A stretch of 6,319 nucleotides of DNA from Prevotella sp. (GTDB lineage Bacteria > Bacteroidota > Bacteroidia > Bacteroidales > Bacteroidaceae), in contig JAFLSH010000176.1 in NCBI GenBank assembly GCA_022511055.1, forward strand, positions 1 through 6,319, written 5' to 3'. Made by a program: the position numbers and the translations under genes. A model generated the notes under the pieces. The model saw only the letters and a list, made by a program, of their open reading frames with translations. It had not been told where the DNA came from and did not search any database. Of this stretch, positions 1-5,231 are shown piece after piece (the stretch's first letter is position 1; each line of letters starts with the position of its first letter).

Positions 1-765
1 TTCCAGCCATGCGTCAATCAGGCGGCGGGCAATGGATAGCTTTTCGGGTATCTGCGGCAGATTGGTGCGGCTAAACCAGCCGCCGTGCGATAACTCGCTG
101 CGTTGCAGGTGAATGTCGCCGCCGGCATAGTCGGCCGTGAAGCCTACCATCAGCCCGCAGGGATAGGGCCAGGGTTGTGAGGCGAAGTAGCGGATGTTCT
201 TGAGCTGTATGCCCGTTTCCTCCATGGCCTCGCGGGCCACGGCCTCTTCCAGTGTCTCGCCCGTTTCAACAAAGCCGGCCACGAGGCCGTAGTAATTCTT
301 CTTGAAGCTGTTTGCATGAACAAGCAGGGCTTCGTCGCCCTTGCGTATCAGCACTATGACCGCGGTGGCCAGTTGCGGCCACACCTCCTTGCCGCACATC
401 TCGCAGCGTTTGGAGATGTCAGTGTGAAAGCGCATGGGGCCGCCGCAGACTCCGCAGAACTTGGTGTTGCCGTCCCAGTAGAGCAGCTCGGCGCACTTGC
501 CTGCTTTCTGGTAGAGTGTGGCCGGCAGCTTGTAGTAGCTCTGCCGCAGGCCGCACATTTCGTGTCCGGGCAGGTTGGTGATGGGGGCATCGACTGCATA
601 GGTCTTTATGGCAATCCCGTCGATGGGCGGCGCCACGTCAATGACCGTTGTCCACGGCTTGACTGGCGTTGGTGGTGTCTCGGTGCAGGGAACGGTGTAG
701 CTGCCGTCAGGCAGCTGCTGCAGCAACAGGTCGTCTTTGCAGAAGACAAAGAAGTAGTGCTTCAT
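1..765 (-). CDS. nudC: NADH pyrophosphatase NudC (Nudix hydrolase), 3' end cut off
   Basis: This is a cytoplasmic Nudix enzyme that splits NAD(H) into NMN(H) and AMP; E. coli NudC also removes NAD caps from RNA. The window holds 255 codons in an open frame. E. coli NudC is 257 residues, so only a few C-terminal residues and the stop are probably missing. Residues 1-100 form the degenerate N-terminal Nudix-like domain. A zinc ribbon follows, with Cys104, Cys107, Cys121 and Cys124 as two CxxC pairs. The Nudix box spans 164-186 and matches GX5EX7REUXEEXGU in full, with Arg178, Glu179, Glu182 and Glu183 in place. The hallmark that separates NADH pyrophosphatases from other Nudix enzymes, SQPWPYP, lies at 196-202 (Phe is usual at the Tyr), followed by Cys-Gly where E. 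coli has Gln-Ser. The ATG at 765 gives a natural N terminus (MKHYFFVF). It lies 16 bases after the stop of the upstream nucleotidase gene, which suggests one operon. No Shine-Dalgarno sequence is visible. Family assignment is very secure. Confidence 0.95.
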   Translation of the reverse strand, partial: MKHYFFVFCKDDLLLQQLPDGSYTVPCTETPPTPVKPWTTVIDVAPPIDGIAIKTYAVDAPITNLPGHEMCGLRQSYYKLPATLYQKAGKCAELLYWDGNTKFCGVCGGPMRFHTDISKRCEMCGKEVWPQLATAVIVLIRKGDEALLVHANSFKKNYYGLVAGFVETGETLEEAVAREAMEETGIQLKNIRYFASQPWPYPCGLMVGFTADYAGGDIHLQRSELSHGGWFSRTNLPQIPEKLSIARRLIDAWLE

Positions 766-781
766 CTGTGGTTTTGATTGG

Positions 782-2524
782 CTAACGTCCGAAAAGCAGG
801 CGGCGGTCGCGCTCAATGGCCGGGCCGACCCAGTCTTCGGGCACGAACTTCCAGTTGTTGTTAGGCTGCGGGTCGATAACCTTCAGCTTCTCAATCTCTT
901 TCGTCAGGTAGTAGCGCTGGTCGCGCTTTGTCTGGAAAATCACGCGGCCGTTCAGGGAGTCTTTCGGTATGCCTGCTCCCCGTGTCAGCAGTTCGCCGCC
1001 GCCGTTGGCGCGGTAGCTGCTCATGGCCACCTTATACCATCGCTTGGGGTCGAAGCTGCTGCCGTCAGACATACGCAGAATGCGCACCTTCTGCCCTTCG
1101 GGCTTGGTAACATCAACCTCGTAGTCGATGCCGGCGGCAGAATCGAAGTTGAAAGTGTAGTTCTTGAAGCCTTGCCGCTGTTCGCCGCCATACGAGTACT
1201 CACCGCCGAGCAGCATGATATGGTCGTCGGGGCTCTTCATCTGGTTGGTCCAGATGGCGTAGCTCATCTCCAGATGCTTATGGATTTCCTCTCCCGTCAT
1301 GTTAAGCACAAAGAGCAGATTCTCAAAGCGGTAGAGCTTGAACATGTCGGCCATGGTTATCTCGCCAGCCCTGATGACAGAATTGGTCGAGAGGGGAGCG
1401 TTCATTGATATGTCGGCACCTGTTATGCTCAGCTGAAGATTGTGAATCAGGTCTGAGAAGGCAGAGTTGCCAAAGAAACTGTCGCGGGTATAGATGGTGT
1501 GCTTGATTTTGCCGATATGCCGCTCGGTGTATTGCTTGACTTCGTCAATCTGCGGCTGGAAGTAGTTCAGCATTTTCTCGTCAATGGGCAGGTTGCTCAC
1601 GTCAACATTCTCGCCCTTAATATCCTTCTTGATGAGCTTGCCGTCTTGGTAGGTCAGTTCTATCTGCGCATCGCTGACCTTCTGTGCCCAGCATGAAGGG
1701 TCGAGCATCAGTACTTGCTCGCCGGCATTGTTCTTTACCCAGAGGTTATGCTCCAGATGGTCGTGTCCGAAGAAGATGATATCGAAGCCGGGCACTTCCT
1801 TGGCCACAGCCTCGGAAGCATCTTCCGTGTATTGGGGCGTTTCGATGCCACCGCAGAGACCTGAGTGGAACAGTCCGAACACCAGGTCGCAGCGCTCCAC
1901 TTCTTTCAGCTGCTTGACCCACTTCTTGGCACAGCTGACCATCTCCTGGAACTCCAAGCCTTTCCATAGCGACTCGTTCAGCCAGTTTGGAATAGCCGGA
2001 GTTACCATGCCGATAATGCCTATCTTAACTCCTTCGCGATAGAAAATGGCGTAAGGCTTGACATAGGGATTGCCTGACTGGCGGTCGACTATGTTTGCAC
2101 CAATGGCAGGGCAACGCAGCTCACGAATCCACTTGTCGTACACCTCATGCCCGGTCTCAATGTCGTGATTGCCAATGGTCTCGGCATCATAGTTCATGTA
2201 GTTGATGACACTGGCCGCAATGTTCTCCCTTTCGGGTATGACAAAGTTTGACCAATAGCACGTTGGCTGCCCTTGAAGAATGTCGCCATTGTCAATGAGC
2301 AGCAGATTCTCGCCATATTGGCGGCGCAGCTGTTCAACATAGGTATTAACGCGAACAAGTGTTCCCTTCAGTGGCTTCTTTTCCATGAAATCATAGGGGA
2401 AAAAGAACCCGTGTACATCACTGGTTTCAATGACTCTCAGCTTGACGGTTTTGGTAACGGCCATGGTTGTTGTGGTTATTAGACAGAGGCAAAATAAGAC
2501 TGCCAAATGTTTTTTTCTAATCAT
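782..2524 (-). CDS. Exported bifunctional metallophosphatase/5'-nucleotidase (UshA/CpdB family)
   Basis: This 580-residue protein should hydrolyse nucleoside 5'-monophosphates and possibly 2',3'-cyclic nucleotides in the periplasm or at the cell surface. Residues 1-22 are a signal peptide (MIRKK, hydrophobic core, TMA cleavage site). Two cysteines in the core do not make a lipobox. The calcineurin-like metallophosphoesterase domain covers about 28-265 with all dimetal motifs visible: DVH (36-38), NGD (79-81), GNHD (118-121), HSG (220-222) and GHDH (253-256). The C-terminal 5'-nucleotidase domain follows at about 335-530. Its landmarks are GNSAFSDLI (352-360), RAGEITMADMF (385-395), YRFENLLFVLNMTG (398-411) and the glycine-rich RANGGGE (505-511). 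The frame is open upstream to 2575, but ATG 2524 is chosen because it starts the signal peptide and lies about 19 bases below a -7 box; the longer version would run through that promoter. Length fits the family. nudC follows 16 bases downstream. I cannot tell UshA-like from CpdB-like specificity by eye. Confidence 0.92.
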   Translation of the reverse strand: MIRKKHLAVLFCLCLITTTTMAVTKTVKLRVIETSDVHGFFFPYDFMEKKPLKGTLVRVNTYVEQLRRQYGENLLLIDNGDILQGQPTCYWSNFVIPERENIAASVINYMNYDAETIGNHDIETGHEVYDKWIRELRCPAIGANIVDRQSGNPYVKPYAIFYREGVKIGIIGMVTPAIPNWLNESLWKGLEFQEMVSCAKKWVKQLKEVERCDLVFGLFHSGLCGGIETPQYTEDASEAVAKEVPGFDIIFFGHDHLEHNLWVKNNAGEQVLMLDPSCWAQKVSDAQIELTYQDGKLIKKDIKGENVDVSNLPIDEKMLNYFQPQIDEVKQYTERHIGKIKHTIYTRDSFFGNSAFSDLIHNLQLSITGADISMNAPLSTNSVIRAGEITMADMFKLYRFENLLFVLNMTGEEIHKHLEMSYAIWTNQMKSPDDHIMLLGGEYSYGGEQRQGFKNYTFNFDSAAGIDYEVDVTKPEGQKVRILRMSDGSSFDPKRWYKVAMSSYRANGGGELLTRGAGIPKDSLNGRVIFQTKRDQRYYLTKEIEKLKVIDPQPNNNWKFVPEDWVGPAIERDRRLLFGR

Positions 2525-2542
2525 ATTGTGACAAATTTTGTT

Positions 2543-2576
2543 GCAAAAATACAATAAAAAATCGAAATTCGGCACA
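2543..2576 (-). promoter_or_regulatory. Bacteroidetes-type promoter for the nucleotidase-nudC operon
   Basis: On the minus strand, TATTTTTGC (2551 down to 2543) matches the Bacteroidetes -7 consensus TAnnTTTG followed by C. A TGTG (2576 down to 2573), one mismatch from the -33 element TTTG, lies 21 bases upstream. Transcription would begin near 2538-2540, leaving a leader of roughly 15 bases before the ATG at 2524. The -7 element is clear, the -33 element is weak. Confidence 0.6.
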
Positions 2577-2615
2577 CATTTTGCTAATATTAGGAAAAGT
2601 TAAAGACAAAAAAGA

Positions 2616-2622
2616 AAGGAGA
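2616..2622 (+). promoter_or_regulatory. Shine-Dalgarno sequence of the J-protein gene
   Basis: AAGGAGA lies 9 bases before the ATG at 2632 and is a strong match to the canonical ribosome binding site. It supports ATG 2632 over the in-frame TTG at 2581. Such strong sites are uncommon in Bacteroidetes, where starts usually lie in A-rich leaders, as at 5232 in this window. Confidence 0.6.
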
Positions 2623-2631
2623 GATGAGGTT

Positions 2632-3291
2632 ATGGCATTCATTGACTATTACAAAATCTTAGGTGTTTCAAAAGATATTCCCCAGCAGGATGTAAAAAAA
2701 GCCTATCTGAAACGGGCCAAGCAGTTCCATCCTGACTTGCATCCTGATGACCCGAAGGCGAAAGCTAAGTTTCAGGCGCTGACAGAGGCTTATGATGTAA
2801 TTGGCGACCCGGAGAAACGCGCAAAATATGACCGTTATGGCGAGCAGTGGAAAGAGGCTGGCCAGTTTGGTGGCGGTGGCTTTGGCGGCGGATTCAGCGG
2901 CAGGGGAAACTCGCCCTTTGAAGGATTTGATTTCAGTTCGTTTGGCGGGGGCGGTGGCTTTAGCTCGTTCTTTGAGAATCTGTTTGGCGGTCGCCAGAAG
3001 AGTGGATTTGAGCGCCAGAACAGTGGTGAGATGCAGGCCAACGTGAGCATTGACCTCTACACGGCAATGCTTGGTGGAGAGGTGGTGATTCAGCAGAGCA
3101 ACGGCACGAAGCTGAAACTAAAGGTTAAGCCAGAAACGCAGCCGGGTACGAAAGTGCGCCTGCGCGGTAAGGGCAGTAGCCGTGGCGATGGCACTTTTGG
3201 TGACTTAATCATCACGTATCAAGTGAAGCTGCCAACAGGACTGACAGAAAGGCAACGCCAGCTGCTCAGGGAAATGCAGCAAAGCAGATAA
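2632..3291 (+). CDS. Compact J-domain co-chaperone (CbpA/DnaJ-like, no zinc finger)
   Basis: This 219-residue cytoplasmic protein should stimulate the ATPase of DnaK and present clients to it. Residues 1-70 are a J domain (DYYKILGV at 5-12, HPD at 33-35, KRAKYDRYGE at 62-71). A Gly/Phe-rich linker spans about 77-120. One beta-rich C-terminal domain follows at about 132-219, with the typical LKVKPETQPGTKVRLRGKG (163-181), GDLIITYQV (190-198) and LTERQRQLLREM (204-215). There is no CxxCxGxG zinc domain, so it is not a canonical DnaJ. It is also much shorter than E. coli CbpA (306 residues): only one C-terminal substrate-binding domain is present, and it ends like the second one in CbpA. I infer loss of the first. 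There is no neighbouring MerR-like CbpM modulator. The gene stands alone, divergent from the nucleotidase and convergent with the protease. The ATG at 2632 starts the J domain cleanly and has a good ribosome binding site. No good promoter match was found in 2525-2631. Confidence 0.93.
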   Translation: MAFIDYYKILGVSKDIPQQDVKKAYLKRAKQFHPDLHPDDPKAKAKFQALTEAYDVIGDPEKRAKYDRYGEQWKEAGQFGGGGFGGGFSGRGNSPFEGFDFSSFGGGGGFSSFFENLFGGRQKSGFERQNSGEMQANVSIDLYTAMLGGEVVIQQSNGTKLKLKVKPETQPGTKVRLRGKGSSRGDGTFGDLIITYQVKLPTGLTERQRQLLREMQQSR

Positions 3292-3301
3292 GTCTGCCTT
3301 G
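3280..3301. terminator. Imperfect palindrome between convergent genes, possible bidirectional terminator
   Basis: GCAGA-TAAG-TCTGC forms a five-base-pair stem with a four-base loop, extended on each side by a mismatch and then CAA/TTG. It spans the stop codon of the J-protein gene and almost reaches the stop of the protease gene at 3305. The position suits termination in both directions, but there is no T-tract on either strand and the stem is short, so this is tentative. Confidence 0.35.
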
Positions 3302-3304
3302 TGG

Positions 3305-5116
3305 CTATCGTTTGAACTTAATCGTTGTTCCGTTCCTGAAGCGCACAATGTAGGGCTTGCGGTCGGGCAGTTGGTGCGGCTGGAATGCTTCGGTATGCCA
3401 TAGTAGTTGGCCGCTGAGGGTGTAGATTTCGGCTGGTTGTGCCGGAAGGGGTGGCGAGCCGATGGCCGCCTCGGGGTATTCTTGGTCGACAATGACACGG
3501 AAACTGCCCATGCCCGTCGGGTCAATCTGTAAGTCGTACACGTTTTTGCCAAGCAGCAGGCTTCCTTGGTGGTTAGGGTTGAATACAGAAGCTCTCGGTT
3601 GCGAATAGCTTGTCAGCGAATCGTTGCTCTTATAAGGGTAGGCCCATCCGCTTGGCTGTGGACTGTCGTTGGCAGCTACAATGCTATAGCGCAGATGGCT
3701 CGACTGGTTGTTGACAGAGTTGTCGGCCCAATGCCATTGGCTGAAGTCTACATGCGTGATGAGCAGACCTGTGCCCGGCAGATAGCTGTCCCAACTTTCG
3801 GCTTGGCGGTTTTCAATCAAGAAATACTCATCTACGGAGTCTGTAGGGCAGTCGTTGCGCAGCCTGTAGGCAATGCCAGTCTGACAGAGTGGCGGCATCT
3901 GGCTGACAGTAGTTGAGTGGGTGATGTCCGTGAGGTCCAGCCAGCCACAGCACCACCGTTGATAGGCGCTGAAACCGGCAGGGCAGAAGCCGTTGGCATT
4001 GTAGCACCCTTGGCTCAGCAAATCCCAGCTGCCAGTCACGTTGCCGTTGCCATTAGTGTTATATGAGTCCGGCAGTCCAAGGCAGTGGGAGTATTCGTGA
4101 CACAATCCTCCAAACGTGCCGTAGCTTTTAGACTCGTCTAACTCAGACATCATGCAATAGCTGCTGATGGTAATGGGGCCACGAGCAGTCTGAAGCTCTA
4201 TGTTGCCCACCCGGCCATCCTCGTCTTCCAGACCTTCGCTTTCCAAATCCCATTGGTGGGGCCATAGTAAGTTTGGCTGGCGGGCATCGTAGTTCTCGCC
4301 CTGGCCGGCGTAGATAATCAGTACCTGCTCCACCCATCCGTCGCCATCCCAATCGTAGATGGTCCAGTCGTCAATGGCACTTGCCGTCTGGGCAATGGCT
4401 TCCCGCACAACAGCACCGGGGTGCTTGTCGTCACCATATCTGTTGTTTTCGCCATAGTAGGCGTATGCCTTGTCGAGCTTGACAGGGCCGTAGACATCGA
4501 ATGTCAGTTGGAACTGCCCGTAGCTTTGGTCGCGGAAATAGTCGGCCAGGCTTCCCTGGGCATCAGCCCCAAAACGATTGTAACCGCTGGTGTTGAGAAT
4601 ATTGTTCCATTGGGCGCTGGGGTCGTTTGTTGCTTTGAAAGCCATGTCTTGGAATTCCACCAGAATAACCAATTGCCGATAGATGCCGATATAAGGAGTG
4701 GGTGTTTGCCAGCCCTGCTTTGTCTGTAAAAAGTTGGGGCGGGTTTGTGATTGTTGGGTACGGGCGTGGCGGTATCGTGATTGGCGCACACGCTCAGCTT
4801 GAGACATGGCTATGGCAGTGTTTCTCTCAGCGGCAGAGCGCTGCGCGGCCTCATGAGCTAACAAAGAAGTGCTGACAAGTTGGTTTAGCCCGTATGTTTT
4901 GGCATAGACCATGTCGCCAGCCTCAGTAGGCAACACAACAATGGAGTCGCGCGTGATGAAATAATGCAGTCGTTCATCGCCCACGGGGCAGACCTCAATG
5001 GCAGACCCGTCACTTTGGAAAATGCTAATCCACAGAGACTTTGCTGGTATACTCCATGCCGTCACAGCAATGAGCATAGCCAGCGAAAAAACAATAAAAC
5101 GGTTGATATGTGCCAT
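3305..5116 (-). CDS. Secreted M6-family zinc metalloprotease with C-terminal sorting-type tail
   Basis: This protein of 603 residues is an exported peptidase of the immune inhibitor A (M6) type. Residues 1-24 are a signal peptide. Residues 25-125 form a propeptide-like region that includes VGDERLHYFITRD (45-57), a pattern common to Bacteroidetes M6 proteases. The catalytic domain covers about 140-460. It has a DxDxDG probable calcium loop (255-260, DWDGDG) followed by LIIYAGQGE, then the zinc site HEYSHCLGLPD (340-350), giving His340, His344 and Asp350 as ligands with Glu341 catalytic. The downstream GSWDLLSQG (362-370) matches the conserved SWD segment, but has Leu where this family usually has Met. 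The C terminus (562-603, IYTLSGQLL to TTIKFKR) resembles a type IX secretion sorting domain, so the protein is likely sent across the outer membrane. The frame is open to 5257. ATG 5116 is chosen because the -7 box ends only four bases before the other candidate ATG at 5125. That second start would be nearly leaderless and would add three residues. Confidence 0.9.
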   Translation of the reverse strand: MAHINRFIVFSLAMLIAVTAWSIPAKSLWISIFQSDGSAIEVCPVGDERLHYFITRDSIVVLPTEAGDMVYAKTYGLNQLVSTSLLAHEAAQRSAAERNTAIAMSQAERVRQSRYRHARTQQSQTRPNFLQTKQGWQTPTPYIGIYRQLVILVEFQDMAFKATNDPSAQWNNILNTSGYNRFGADAQGSLADYFRDQSYGQFQLTFDVYGPVKLDKAYAYYGENNRYGDDKHPGAVVREAIAQTASAIDDWTIYDWDGDGWVEQVLIIYAGQGENYDARQPNLLWPHQWDLESEGLEDEDGRVGNIELQTARGPITISSYCMMSELDESKSYGTFGGLCHEYSHCLGLPDSYNTNGNGNVTGSWDLLSQGCYNANGFCPAGFSAYQRWCCGWLDLTDITHSTTVSQMPPLCQTGIAYRLRNDCPTDSVDEYFLIENRQAESWDSYLPGTGLLITHVDFSQWHWADNSVNNQSSHLRYSIVAANDSPQPSGWAYPYKSNDSLTSYSQPRASVFNPNHQGSLLLGKNVYDLQIDPTGMGSFRVIVDQEYPEAAIGSPPLPAQPAEIYTLSGQLLWHTEAFQPHQLPDRKPYIVRFRNGTTIKFKR

Positions 5117-5128
5117 GGGTTGCATGGT

Positions 5129-5137
5129 GCAAAGATA
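5129..5137 (-). promoter_or_regulatory. -7 promoter element of the M6 protease gene
   Basis: TATCTTTGC on the minus strand is an exact match to TAnnTTTG plus the following C. It lies 12 bases above ATG 5116. No TTTG-like -33 element is found 19-22 bases upstream. Transcription would start at about 5125, which argues against any upstream in-frame start. Confidence 0.55.
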
Positions 5138-5176
5138 CAAATATTTCTTAATTCTTTTGTCTAAAATCTTAAATTC

Positions 5177-5208
5177 TTTGCCAACATGATATAATTTTAC
5201 TAATTTTG
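5177..5208 (+). promoter_or_regulatory. Bacteroidetes-type promoter of the MORN-repeat gene
   Basis: TTTG (5177-5180), a 20-base spacer and TAATTTTG (5201-5208) match both elements of the Bacteroidetes housekeeping promoter (-33 TTTG, -7 TAnnTTTG). Transcription would begin near 5212, giving a leader of about 20 bases that is A-rich and has no Shine-Dalgarno sequence. This is the best promoter match in the window. Confidence 0.7.
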
Positions 5209-5231
5209 GACTTTCAAATCGACAAATAAAC

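Noticed and set aside
316..777. Open frame of 153 codons on the plus strand opposite nudC
   Set aside because: It is antisense to a fully motif-supported NudC; the sequence there is GC-rich, which lengthens chance frames.
1729..2042. Plus-strand frame of about 100 codons opposite the nucleotidase
   Set aside because: It is antisense to the conserved metallophosphatase domain and has no recognisable motif.
2533..2583. Possible plus-strand promoter for the J-protein gene (AAATTTTG at 2533-2540 and ACATTTTG at 2576-2583)
   Set aside because: Each has one or two mismatches in the TA of the -7 element and neither has a proper TTTG at the right spacing, so I do not call either as a feature.
2581..2631. 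TTG start giving a 17-residue extension of the J protein
   Set aside because: The extension is a low-complexity Lys/Arg/Glu stretch that includes the Shine-Dalgarno site, and the J domain begins naturally at ATG 2632.
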